From the NCBI RefSeq assembly GCF_000219625.1, contig NC_018217.1:1612001-1676000 (forward strand): a stretch of DNA of 64,000 nucleotides. Direction: 5' to 3'. Positions within the stretch are counted from its first letter, which is position 1. The number at the start of each line of letters is the position of its first letter. Both the position numbers and the translations under genes were made by a program. Shown here piece by piece: positions 44,288 through 54,693 of this stretch. The notes beneath the pieces are model-generated. The model saw nothing but the letters and a program-made list of their open reading frames with translations, had not been told where the DNA came from and did no database searches. The stretch comes from Zymoseptoria tritici IPO323 (taxonomy: Eukaryota; Ascomycota; Dothideomycetes; Mycosphaerellales; Mycosphaerellaceae).

Positions 44288-45499
44288 ATGCCGCCTCCCC
44301 ATCGAATGGATCACATCGGTTCCTTACTCCGACCCAAGCATCTTCTCAACGCCCGCTCCTCTCTTTCTTCGCCAACAAACCTCTACACCCTCACCGCGGA
44401 CCCCTCCCTCAAAGCCGCCGAAGCCTCTGCCATCACCTCGATCGTCCAGGAACAGCTCTCCCGCGGCATCCTGCCCATCACCTCGGGCGAGTTCTGCCGT
44501 CACATTTACTATGGCGGCTTCTTTGAGACCCTCACAGGCATGACTCCATCCCCCTCCCTCCCCATTCCGGACGCTTTCCGGTCCGACTTCCCTACCACCG
44601 TCGGCTTGGCGGCTATGGGTCAGACGACCCGCGCAGCGGTGATCTGCACCGCTCCGATTGAATGGAGGCAATCCGCCTATCTTGAAGAATGGCGACTCCT
44701 CACCGCTTCCTTACCAAAAGACCAGTGGAAGAACGCCAAGATCACCATTCCCGCTCCAAGTTATCAACACATCCAGCTCCGTCCCGGAACAGCTTATACC
44801 GCTTCGTCCGGCTACACCTCCGATGTGGAATACTTCACCGCACTCGCGGCAGCGTACACCTCCGAGATCCAAGCATTGTACGACGCCGGCTGCCGCCACA
44901 TCCAAGTCGACGACCCACACCTGACATACTTCTGCTCGTCCCTCTTCCTCGGCGGCTGCGAAAAAGACGGCGTCGACTCGGACGCTCTGCTCGACCTCTA
45001 CCTCTCCGCGCACAATATGTTCCTCGCCAATCGTCCAGGGAAGGATCTCCACATGGGCATGCACCTCTGTCGAGGCAACATGTCCGGCTCAACGCACTGG
45101 GTGAGTGGGTCGTATGATCCCATCGCGGAGAAATTGTTCAACAAAACGGGGTATGATACGTATTACCTCGAGTTTGACGATGTGGAGAGGACGGGAGGGT
45201 TTGAGCCGTTGAAGTTCTTGCCGCAGGGGAAGAATGTCGTGATGGGGTTGGTGTCGACGAAGAAAGTGGAGATGGAGGAAAAGTCGGAACTGATGCAGAA
45301 GATTCGGGAGGCGGCGACTGTGGTGGCTCAAGGACAGGGAGTGGGGGACGAGAAGGCGTTGAAAGCGTTGGCGATTAGTCCGCAGTGTGGGTTTTCGAGC
45401 TCGAGTTTGGCGGGTGGGAAGAATATGACGGAGGAGGTGATGTGGAAGAAATTGGAACTGGTCAGGGATGTGGCGAGGGAGGTGTGGGGTGATTCTTAG
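44288..45499 (+). CDS. Methionine-synthase (MetE C-terminal) domain protein
   Basis: An intron-free 403-residue protein that starts MPPPHRMDHIGSLLRPKHLL, the usual 'HIGSLLRP..LL' opening of the cobalamin-independent methionine synthase C-terminal-like family. Zinc-ligand motifs are present: MHLCRGNMSG (His and Cys near residues 259 and 261) and ISPQCGFSSS (Cys near 366). AGCRHIQVDDPHLTYF provides the conserved acidic residue. Stand-alone proteins of this type (YxjG/YxjH-like) transfer methyl groups to a thiol or are of unknown substrate; they lack the N-terminal half of true MetE. The open frame, metal ligands and length of about 400 residues all fit. Convergent with the Gfo/Idh gene, with 43 bp between stops. 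Confidence 0.85.
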   Translation: MPPPHRMDHIGSLLRPKHLLNARSSLSSPTNLYTLTADPSLKAAEASAITSIVQEQLSRGILPITSGEFCRHIYYGGFFETLTGMTPSPSLPIPDAFRSDFPTTVGLAAMGQTTRAAVICTAPIEWRQSAYLEEWRLLTASLPKDQWKNAKITIPAPSYQHIQLRPGTAYTASSGYTSDVEYFTALAAAYTSEIQALYDAGCRHIQVDDPHLTYFCSSLFLGGCEKDGVDSDALLDLYLSAHNMFLANRPGKDLHMGMHLCRGNMSGSTHWVSGSYDPIAEKLFNKTGYDTYYLEFDDVERTGGFEPLKFLPQGKNVVMGLVSTKKVEMEEKSELMQKIREAATVVAQGQGVGDEKALKALAISPQCGFSSSSLAGGKNMTEEVMWKKLELVRDVAREVWGDS

Positions 45500-45542
45500 T
45501 GAGGAGGAAACGTGCGGCGCTGTGGCGATGGACACTGATATG

Positions 45543-46687
45543 CTATACTTCGATGGTCCGGCCTTCTTTCGAACTCTGCAGAGCCAATTCGAGTAGGCGA
45601 AGAACATCTCGAGCATCCTCCGGCGCGACCGGTACTTTCCCTTCTCCCTTCAGAGCTCTCGCGAAGGTCTTGTAATAGTCCACATATGTCAGAGGTTCGA
45701 CAGTCGGGTACGTCTTCCTGACAGGCTTGGCCTTCTCGTAGGCGACGGTGATGAGAGTGCCGTGATGGCTCTCCGGCTCAACGCCAAAGCCTTCGTCGCC
45801 AGGTCGCATGCCGTTGAGTCGGAGTTGATCTTCTTGCACGTCGAGGTGGAACTAGAATCAGATCGTGAGTCGGGAAAACAAATCAGCGGGATGTATCTCG
45901 TCCCACTTACCTTCTTGAAACTCCCCTTGGTCCCTCTCACCCAAAACCTCAACTGCTCCTCCTCGGGACTCACAACACCGGCCTTGACCGTCACAAGCAT
46001 CTTCTCATAGTGCAGCAGCACAGTATGCGAGTCCGCCGCACCGCCCTCCACACTCCGTCTTTGAATCCCAACGAATCCCGTTACTTTCTTCGGATTGCCG
46101 AAGCATGCGTACACTTGATCAACCAAGTGCGAACCCAGATCATACAGACTTCCATGCGCCGGCGCGTCCACATTCTTCCAGCTGGCATTCGGCGGCGGAT
46201 CAGGCCGATGACGGTCAAAATGTGTTTCGAACTCGGAGATGTCGCCGAGATGACCTTCCGACATGATCCGGCGAAGAGTGAGGAAATCCGAGTCCCATCT
46301 CCGGTTTTGATAGACAGTCAACAACTTGCCAGACTTCTTGGCAATTTCAATAAGTTGCGTGGCTTCCTTGGCCGTCGGGACGAAAGGTTTCTCCACAACA
46401 ACATTCTTCCCCGCTTCCAGCGCTGCTTTGCACATGTCAAAGTGCGTCTCGGGAATGGAAGTAATGACCACGACGTCCACGGCGGAGTCCGCGTACATCT
46501 CATCGACGGAACGCCAACTTCGAATACCAGCATGGTCTTTGGCGGCATCATCGTCAGGTTTGGGAGATCGTTGGACGATTCCGTAGAGGTGGAAGTCGGG
46601 CACTGCGAGGATGAGCGGGATGTGAAAGACCTTGGCGGAGAGGCCGTAGCCTACTATGGCGACATTGAAGGGTTTGTTGGAGGCCAT
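45543..46687 (-). CDS. Gfo/Idh/MocA-family NAD(P)-dependent oxidoreductase, 2 exons
   Basis: Exons 46687-45911 and 45851-45543 give 361 residues. The nucleotide-binding start is FNVAIVGYGLSAKVFHIPLI, followed by DVVVITSIPETHFDMCKAAL and the family signature VVVEKPFVPTAKEA (catalytic Lys of EKP). HGSLYDLGSHLVDQVYACFG provides the second signature (D-x-G-x-H). The C-terminal domain continues across a 59-nt intron after GTKGSFKK. Substrates are sugars or polyols in most family members; none can be named here. In yeast-like relatives such proteins are cytosolic. Start at 46687 is the only ATG close to the glycine motif. Confidence 0.92.
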
Positions 46688-46963
46688 CCTAATACCGTCT
46701 TGATGTTTCGTCGTGGTGTCGAGGAAAAGGCGAAGAGACCGTCAGAATACTGATCGACGGCCAAGTAGTAGAGTCGAAATTTTACCGTCTACCCGTTCCC
46801 AATCGTTGGGAGTGAGGTGAGGTGGAGAGCTTCCCAAACTTCACGCCGTCCCACGCGGGCGATCCTCTGTTCCTGTCGATCCCGCGTGCTGATGACAAAG
46901 CCTGGCACATCTGGTTGCGGCACATCCAGTCTTGGAAGTTTGACCCGATCATCATCTTCCACT

Positions 46964-48539
46964 TCATGTCAACACAGTGTTTCGTCGTGTCTTGTCGCCT
47001 CGTGGGTCTTTTCGTCCGATCACAGCCTCCAAAGCTTGCGTCAGCGCTTTCGCATCGTAGCGACCTCCTTTGCCTGTCTCCCCGGATCGCCCATAGACAC
47101 GCATGGTCTCAATGCCAGAATTGAGAAATGCCGCCTTGTCCAGTTTTGGAGAGGTCGGTCCATCGAGGTAAATGACGTGTGTCACGTATTGGAAGTACTC
47201 CGTAGGATGGGGCCTGGAGAGACCTTGGGATTCGCAGCATGCATTGGCAATGGCGGCCACAAAGTCGAACGCTGTGAACGAGTCCGAAGCGGGTCCTGTT
47301 TCGCGGTCAAGTGTGCCGTTCAGGATGAGGATTTTGCTTCGAATGAAGGGTGATGCAATTGCTGAGCCGACGCCTTTGAGCACCAAAGATGGAATGATCG
47401 ACGTGAAGAGCGAGCCTATACTGTAGATGACGCAGGAAGAGTTCCTCAACACTTCTAATACTCGTGGGTTTGCTGGGATCTTGATTTCCTGGCCATATGG
47501 ATTGATGTACCATAATCGTTCAATGCGTGAAGTCAGGTCTTCTTCGTCATCCTTTGAGAATGTGATGGCTGGCTTTCGCAATGTGGGAAGTGTGCCTGGC
47601 ATATTAGCATCTTCAATCTTGTCCTGCTCCTCGACTTCGTTTGTGAGGACTTGAAGGTGGCTCGAAGCCGCTGTCTCGCTTGGATGGCTGATATTGTTTT
47701 GACCGGTGATGACAGTGCCATCTGCGAGACCTGCGGCGATGTGGTGAGCAAAGTTTGTGTTCAACACAGGCAGGATAGAGATAGTCGGATCTAGGCCACA
47801 GATGCTCGACAGAAGATGAATGGAGGCTTCGAAGCTGCCAGTAAACAATCGAGCACTGGGAGTCTCGTCAGTCGAGTGATTGGGGAAAAGCAGTATCACA
47901 CTTGGACGTACCCAGTCAGGAACAGGTTGCCTATGCTCGCGCCTGAGAAGTCATAGCGACTCGTCGGGCGAAGCCGCTTGACAATCTCCAGGTTGATCGA
48001 GTTGAGGAAACTTCTAGTCAGCTCCTTCTTGGGCGAGGATATTCCAAGCCATAGTGAATGCGTGCCCTCGACAATGTCCAACCACTCCGCACGTGCCGGC
48101 GCGTACGATTTGGGCAGTCGGTGATTGAAGAAGTGTCGAATGGCTTTGGCCTCGTCGTTGTCTTCTGGGATCAAACGAACCAGTCGTGAGCGTACGTCGC
48201 CGATGCCTAGCATACTCATATCAGCATCTTCCTTGTGAGTTGTAACCATGTGAGACAAGAATACTCACCTGGCCCGCCAAACACGCGGATCAGCTCGCTT
48301 GATGAGCCGCCGTTGTCCGAGATTGGAATCACATAGCTGAGAGGGGCATTGTGTGCTTTTCGAACATGATCGAAGACGTCGACGAGATTGTTCGCCGCGC
48401 TGCCGCCAGAAAACACGACAACGCCGCCTCTTGCTGTCGCCGCAAGGGCGGGCGAGCGCGGAGGTGTGGGCTCGTACGAGGGTGTCCTTATGAGCGGGTT
48501 TCGAAAGAAATTATCCGGTGCAACTTGGCCGGTGGCCAT
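46964..48539 (-). CDS. CofD/YvcK-like (UPF0052) protein, 3 exons
   Basis: Exons 48539-48269, 48206-47912 and 47855-46964 (485 residues). VVVFSGGSAANNLVDVF, IPISDNGGSSSELIRVFGG, PGIGDVRSRLVRLIPED and FSGASIGNLFLTGARLF are the nucleotide-binding landmarks of the CofD-like family; NPYGQEIKIPANPRVLEVL and VIYSIGSLFTSIIPSLVLKG follow in the last exon. In bacteria the relatives are a 2-phospho-lactate transferase (CofD) and the carbon-balance regulator YvcK/GlmR, which binds UDP sugars. The role of the fungal branch is unknown; the glycine-rich sites suggest it binds a nucleotide or nucleotide sugar. The open frame extends 5' of the ATG without a better start. Confidence 0.88.
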
Positions 48540-48940
48540 TGATATCCGGTACAGGGATGCGAGGATGAGAGGCCGTCCAGCGACTGTTGTAAATTGAGAA
48601 GTGAAATTCAAATGAAGATGCGGTCGTGAAGAAGCAAAAGCGGTATCTCTATTCTGGGAAGCTGCCGCCTTTCCAGCGAGCTCTGGACGGAGCTGAGGTA
48701 TATACGGATGCCGAGTCCAATGCTATAGAAGACGAGCTCTGCACTACGATTGCCCAGACGCTTGCACGAATTTATCGTGATGTCCGTAGAGCGCGTGATA
48801 TACTGGAAAGCCGAGAGGCTCATAGAGAATTGAAACCGCATCGTCCGCAGCCACCACCAATGCGACCACTGCTCAAAAATCGTTCCATCAACATCATGTC
48901 CACCACAGCCCTCCATGCATATTCACATCTGCTCGTGTCA
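48540..48940. other. Intergenic, no gene seen
   Basis: 401 bp between the CofD-like start and the stop of the next minus-strand gene. A plus-strand frame (48626-49342) spans it but is the reverse shadow of the neighbouring gene. Confidence 0.4.
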
Positions 48941-49317
48941 TTATGCCTCCTGCTTCTCTGCCGCGGCTGGCGACGCAAACAGTCCGTCACCGTGCTTCTG
49001 CGCGCTCGAACCGGCATCCAGGCCTCCCTCCCGCTCAGCACGTCTCCTCCGCTTCTCAATCAACCTCTGTCTCGTCTCTCCCAAGAATCGCATTTGCTTG
49101 TCCTCCACTCCTTGCAGCCAGTAGCCGAACGAGGCACCGAGTCCACCGTAGATCGGATAGATGATCCAGTTTTGGCGCGAGAAGAAAGGGCGCATCTCGA
49201 TCCCGAGCTGCCAGAATCGGACGGCGAGGCCTGGAAGAGGTCGTTAGATGATGTCGCTAAGGCATTGAGTATATTGAACGTACCGAAGCCGGACCAGAAG
49301 AGGATCTTGTTGACCAT
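48941..49317 (-). CDS. Small single-pass mitochondrial-type membrane protein (complex I accessory-like), 2 exons
   Basis: Exons 49317-49284 and 49230-48941 give 107 residues, MVNKILFWSGFGLAVRFWQL and so on. The intron is 53 nt with a GTACGT donor. A hydrophobic segment (WIIYPIYGGLGASFGYWLQG) near residues 33-52 is followed by a very basic helix (QRLIEKRRRRAEREG). Size, topology and the 'R.WQLGIEMRPFF' plus 'P.Y.G.GASFGYWL.GVE..Q' pattern resemble a conserved small fungal protein that I associate with respiratory complex I accessory subunits, but I cannot name the subunit. Mitochondrial inner membrane location is inferred. Divergent from the SHG1-like gene. Confidence 0.7.
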
Positions 49318-49689
49318 GTTGGTGGTTTGGCGAAGTCTGTAGATTCGAAAGGGCTTTGCTCGGGCTCCGCGCGCGATTTTCTGGTGAACACGCGCGAGAG
49401 ATGGGTCCTGCCCGAAGTCGTGAATGTAACGGTCGGAGGATATGTAGTCCGGCACGCGAGCACGTCAAGTGGGAGTTGGAGGTAGCAAGAGTTGCGTCCT
49501 GTGATGAAATGAACCGGAGCACCGCCGCAAGCTCCCCAAGAGTTTTGACCACCGAATCCGACATCTTCACTCCACAAAGTCACGGCACGCGTTTTCGAGA
49601 TTCGCGTTCCCTGCAGCTTCACATCTGATAGCATACATCGACTGAACACAACCACCCATTATCGCTTCACCATCACGAGCGAGGCCAAT
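49318..49689. other. Divergent promoter between the small membrane protein and the SHG1-like gene
   Basis: 372 bp with no gene of its own. Both flanking genes start here, in opposite directions. Confidence 0.4.
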
Positions 49690-51933
49690 ATGGCCGACAC
49701 CGACGTCGCCATGTCCGGCACAGGCGACTTCGAGCTTCCGGCGCGGAAGAAGCCAAAAATCAGCGAACTGCCATTGAGTGGTGCCCAGCGCGCGTCGATT
49801 GATGGCATGCTACATACATTCAAGAAGAAGGGCGAGTTTGATTCATTACGGAAGAAGGTCTTCCAACAGTACAACGAAAGTGCCCAGCGAGGAATGTTCG
49901 AAGCTTCACTCCGCACTTTCACCACGGCGGAAATTGATCGCGATTCGATCAAGTACCTCAAGCCGGATCGACGGATTGCTGCTCCTTTGCTGGAAGGCGC
50001 TGCTGCACGTGCGGACGTCTACGAGAAAACGGGACTCGATATCGATGCCTACATCGAGCAGTACGTGGCTCATGCGGAGCAGGCATTGCGTGAGATTCGC
50101 AGAAAGGAGATTGGTGATGAGGCAGCGGCTGAGGAAATCCGACGAGGCAACAAGAGTGAGGAGTCATACGCTGCAGATGCTGAGCAGCGTCGGGCGGAGC
50201 GTGCGAAGAAGCATGTGGATGACGAGAAGAAGCGGAAGCGGCAGGAGGCTACGGAGAGGAAGAAGAAGGAGTTGGAAGCCTTGAAGAAGAAACAGGCCGA
50301 GCTCCAGAATGAGACAGAGCGGCTCCAGCGTGAACAGAAGCGTCGTGCAGAGCGGGAAGCATGGAAAGCGGCCGAGAAAGAGCGCGAACGTGAACGAATC
50401 AGAAAGTTCAACGAAGAGCGAGAAAAGCAGCAAAAAGAAGTGGAAGAGCGTGAGAAGGCGTTACAAGAAGAGCGCGATCGCCGTGCAAAAGAGCGCGCGG
50501 ACCGCGAACAGAAACGTCTCGAAGCCGAAGCTCTCGACCTGCTGCTCAAGGAAGGCCAGGAAATGGCCGAAAAGTCTCGCCGTCCCGAACTTGAACGCAG
50601 CGAAAGTATGGAACCTCCTCCACGTCTCCGCCATCAGGCCGCACCGAGGAACAGCCATGGCAAAGACCAGATGCGTGCACAAGGTCTCATGCCAACATCC
50701 CTCACTCTGAAGAAAGGCGACCGGCCCTCGACAGATCTTCCCGCTTCTACTCCCACTGGACCCGCCGATCGACGCCCACGAGCACTCTCGCCTTCTCCCG
50801 CTCGCTCGTATACTTCCCGACGACGCAACGAATCTCCCGACGACCGCCGTGGTCTGCCCCGCGACAGACGCGACAACGTCTTGCGCGACATTAGTGCTGA
50901 GCGCGAAGCATGGAAAGCTCGACAGCGGGGCAGTGATCGCGATCGTTCGGGCAGAGATAGAGATCGTGACCGCGGAATGGACAGAGGAAGAGACGATCGT
51001 GAAAGAGAGAGACCGCTAGGTGCAAGCCGCGGCGAGGATGGCGAAGTCGTGGAACGCGCACAGAGACAAGCACCTCCTCCTCGCGCTGACAGTCGAGGTT
51101 CATACCGCCCTGGCAGAAGAGACGTCACAAGAAGTCCACCGCCTGCAAGGAGATCTATCCGGAATCGGTCGCGGACGAGATCGCCTCCGCGACGATACAG
51201 GGAGCGAGATCACAGCCCCCCTCCACGTCGCCGCGTTGGTGATGTCGGTGACCGAGATCGTGAGCGGGAAAGAGATCGTCGCAGCCGAAGTCCCGCTGGC
51301 ATTGATCGGTACATCCCTGGTGGAGGTGCTGCAAAAGATGGCGGTGAGGCGATGGGTGGCCCAGCGAGGGAAAAGGAACGAGATCGCGATGCTAGGCCGC
51401 GGGAAGGGGATCGAGAGCGCGAGCGCGATAGAGACAGGATGAGAGAGAGGGACCGTGATCGTGATGTCCGCGACAGGGATAGAGACAGGGATAGTAGAGA
51501 TGTTCGCGATCGGGAGCGTGACAGGGAACGCGATCGTGAGCGTGAGCGCGATCGAGACCGAGACCGAGAACGGGATCGAGGCCGAGAGGATAGAGGTCGA
51601 GAGGATAGAGGTCGAGACGCAGATCGGGACCGCGGTGGGCGAGACGGTCGACGCAGAGAGCGGTTCTCCTCTGTCTCTCGCATTGAGAACGCTGACCGAT
51701 ATATTCCGAGCAGAGGAGACACGGCTGGTCGGAGGGATAGGAGTCGCAGTCGAAGCCGAGAGAGGGATAGGACTGCGAGAGGTGGGAGAGATGAGAAAGG
51801 GCGAGATGGCGACGGGCGAGGCGGCGAGAGGAGGCCTGGTGGCGGTCAAGAAGAGGACAGACGGGCGAGCAAGGATGCTGGTGGTCCGCCTACTGCACCG
51901 TCTGCTGAAGCTCCTGCTGCTTCGAAGGAGTAA
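49690..51933 (+). CDS. SHG1/BOD1-domain protein, COMPASS component-like, with Arg/Asp/Glu repeats
   Basis: A continuous frame of 747 residues starting MADTDVAMSGTGDFELPARK. Residues 30-130 (MLHTFKKKGEFDSLRKKVF, FTTAEIDRDSIKYLKPDRRI, DVYEKTGLDIDAYIEQYV) match the SHG1/BOD1 domain found in the Set1C/COMPASS histone H3K4 methyltransferase complex. Then come a long charged coiled coil (residues 145-300, Lys/Glu/Arg) and, from about 410, a nearly pure Arg/Asp/Glu/Ser region (RDRDRDRGMDRG and similar). The tail has the look of an RNA-processing 'RD/RE' domain; opposite-strand and shifted frames through it are open only because of composition. A nuclear role in chromatin or RNA work is inferred. Confidence 0.8.
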   Translation: MADTDVAMSGTGDFELPARKKPKISELPLSGAQRASIDGMLHTFKKKGEFDSLRKKVFQQYNESAQRGMFEASLRTFTTAEIDRDSIKYLKPDRRIAAPLLEGAAARADVYEKTGLDIDAYIEQYVAHAEQALREIRRKEIGDEAAAEEIRRGNKSEESYAADAEQRRAERAKKHVDDEKKRKRQEATERKKKELEALKKKQAELQNETERLQREQKRRAEREAWKAAEKERERERIRKFNEEREKQQKEVEEREKALQEERDRRAKERADREQKRLEAEALDLLLKEGQEMAEKSRRPELERSESMEPPPRLRHQAAPRNSHGKDQMRAQGLMPTSLTLKKGDRPSTDLPASTPTGPADRRPRALSPSPARSYTSRRRNESPDDRRGLPRDRRDNVLRDISAEREAWKARQRGSDRDRSGRDRDRDRGMDRGRDDRERERPLGASRGEDGEVVERAQRQAPPPRADSRGSYRPGRRDVTRSPPPARRSIRNRSRTRSPPRRYRERDHSPPPRRRVGDVGDRDRERERDRRSRSPAGIDRYIPGGGAAKDGGEAMGGPAREKERDRDARPREGDRERERDRDRMRERDRDRDVRDRDRDRDSRDVRDRERDRERDRERERDRDRDRERDRGREDRGREDRGRDADRDRGGRDGRRRERFSSVSRIENADRYIPSRGDTAGRRDRSRSRSRERDRTARGGRDEKGRDGDGRGGERRPGGGQEEDRRASKDAGGPPTAPSAEAPAASKE

Positions 51934-54693
51934 TTGGGTCGAACAGAACATATTAGGATATGCATTGGATGCTGCTGAGACTGCTAAGTCCGCTTTCATC
52001 TCAAAGAGACATGTCTCTGCCAGAATTGCGCCTGAGAAGGCTGCTACGCTTTCTCATCAACGTATCGCTTGTCAACGATCTCTTTACCGAGCATCTGATA
52101 TAGAAAGGAGTACGGACGTCTGCGTATATTGAGGTCCGCGTGCCGAAATATATCGCGGATGCTGCAGAATCTTCGTCCTCTCGCCAACTTCACCATTCCA
52201 TCCTTTCCGCCTTTCTCCATCAATCGTTCATTCACCCACTCATTACTTCATTTCTACTGCACGCAATTCCGAACATATCGACTGCTCAGCGTCGCTGCAT
52301 TCCTGTCACGCGAGTTGCTGAAGAGGCTGCTCGTCATTCCGGCGGTCTCTTCGAAAGGAATACTCGCTGGTAAGCTCTGCTCCTCTTCACATACAACTCC
52401 TCCAGCACTGTATGATGTTACCCTATCAAATACACATGTTTTAATTAGGTAAATATCCCCTCTCCTTGTATACCTTGGGCACCTGCTGACTTTTCCCAAG
52501 ACTCCTACTTATAATGAGGAGATTTCTATACTCTGATTTGTGCTTTGCATCTCGAGCCATCCATTCACGACCGTTGCGTGCTGAGCGAAGACTGACAATC
52601 TCTCTAGACGCTGGAGCCTCAGATCCGAGGAATTGATTCAATAACTTTGGTAGATTCAGAAAACATGCGGTAGCATCTTGCTCTCCTCAGCTCTTGCTCC
52701 TGCTTCAGCAGTGTTCGCTTCACGTTCCTCCATACGTCAGAAGTCGCCCCGTTCTTGTTCTCCTCAGCCTTTCCAGCTTCGTCCTCAAATTTCTAGCATC
52801 GAATTCAAATGGTCGTCTTTCCGCCATCCTTGAGCGGTCGAATCCACCACCCAGCGGCATCACAAGTCAAGATCTGCCGGTGCGTTCCTCCGCATACCGA
52901 CAAGGAATTGACATTCCACTCTCTCTCCACGCAATCGTCGGCGAGCTCGGGGACCTCGTCAAATACATCCTCTGTCGGACCAAAGGGTGTCCAGCGCAGC
53001 AGGTGAAGACTTTGCGGCGTTGTTTCAGTGGCCGACAATGAATCCATGATGAGCGCCACTCCGCCTCCATCGTTGGTCTGGCCAGCTGGAAATACTCGCC
53101 CACGGCGTCGATGATACGACGACTTGGTTCCTGTTGCCTGCCATCCTGGGAAGTGGAGATGATGACGGCGCTGTCTTTCAGAGCTCCGCCGTTACGGACG
53201 ATGGTCTGCGCGCATTGTTGAAGACCCCCGAATTCACAGTCCAAGGATGACCGAATCGCACGCTGTTATTTACGAGGCAGTGCACTTGGGATCTGGGACG
53301 CTCCGACGCTCGTCAACCAGGACTTTCTGATTCTGGGCTCCGTCGAAGTGCGCAGCGACTGCGAAGCAGCGGATGTCATCGATGGAGACTTGCACTCCTA
53401 CACACGTGGAGTGTCCGGCTGTGCAGCCTGTGCCAACTACTATCGATGCTCTTCTTGACTTCGGCATCGCCCATTTGGCGTGGCAAAGTCATCTCATACC
53501 TTGTGGCACCTGGGCGCAGAGGATCCTGTCAAAGGTCGCGATCTCCTCCTCGGCGTTGCACCTAATGGGAGCTGAAGTGGAGTGTGTTTAGAACCCATTG
53601 TCCAGTATGTGAGAGACTGGCGATATCCCTGAGGGACCATGGTCGAGGATGTCGAAGGTTGACCGCGGAAAAATACACTTGGCGCAGAAGGAACAGAAGA
53701 AGGAACTGCCGCGCCATGCATGACCATGGCCATACCGCACCACGACAGCCGACTCGAGCCAAGTGAAATCGATCCTGGCGTCGCTTTCACTCAGCGAGAG
53801 CATCGCAGCCCGACTCCCACGGGCCACATGGTCCAGTATCGCATGAATAAAGTCTAAGGGCCTGCTCTCTGCAATCGCCGACTGATAGAGACTAGCGTTC
53901 CTGCCCGGATTCCGGCCCCATCACAGCAAGAGCATCAGAGCTCACTGAAGACATCCCGCATGGGGAACGCGAGAACCTGTGGCCCGTGTGCGGAGTTGCC
54001 GCCACCATGGACGCACGGTAGTCTGTTCTTACCATCTCTGAATAGTACGAGGCGAGTAATGGAGGAGTGGGTATATCGACAAGCCTCGCAATGAGCAGTG
54101 TGAAGACGTGCTCAGTGAGAAATCTGTCGCGACCATCGCTGATCTCACATGTGGATTTTAGCCATGGCATGCTATTGATTCGTAATGGTCAGGCCAATTA
54201 GCTCCTTCAAGGCTTATTGGTCCAACAGCCGTCCTTCGCGTCAATCCCAGTCTGCAAGGTCCACGCCGGAAGCTAAATTGTGGAGGTGAGACATCGCTAC
54301 AGCAGGAAGGCGCATCGGAGCGAATGCCCCCCATTGACAAGGGGAGCAAGGAGGCTGTTCGTACAGCGGGATAGGCCCAAACCCTGGCGATGGGCGCATG
54401 GAAGTCAGGTAAAGTTGGATGTGTTCTCCACTCCGATGTGCTGACCTGCTGTAGACTGGAGCGGACTCGCTGTGTTAGGCATGGTGATCCGCACGTATCC
54501 ATAATCGGCACACATCTCATGCACGGCGTTTAAACAAGCACAAAGCTTCAAGACAGACTTAAAGAGATACTCCGACCATCACTGGGAATTTTGCTCGACC
54601 GGTTTCGTACCCGTGCAATCTTCGCATCTTACGGGTTTCTGGCGATGCTTTCTTCTGGTACGTTCGCGACAAAATACTTTCGATCAGGCTAAC
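51934..54693 (-). other. 2.8-kb stretch with minus-strand coding scraps, no intact gene
   Basis: No frame over 130 codons looks real, but on the minus strand several pieces have protein-like composition, in different frames and interrupted by stops: PISLEGANWPDHYESIACHG (about 54230-54160), RFLTEHVFTLLIARLVDIPT with PPLLASYYSEM (about 54125-54020), MLSLSESDARIDFTWLESAV (about 53800-53740), STCVGVQVSIDDIRCFAVAA (about 53410-53350) and DCEFGGLQQCAQTIVRNGGA (about 53240-53180). They could be one decayed gene or exons of a gene I cannot recognise. The stretch 51934-52700 appears empty, with an AT-rich part at 52380-52540. Confidence 0.35.

Noticed and set aside
48626..49342. 238-codon plus-strand frame.
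   Set aside because: Antisense shadow of the two-exon small membrane protein, which has matching splice sites and a membrane helix.
50930..51650. Arg/Asp/Glu repeat DNA considered as a separate repeat element.
   Set aside because: It is in frame within the SHG1-like gene and encodes its charged tail.
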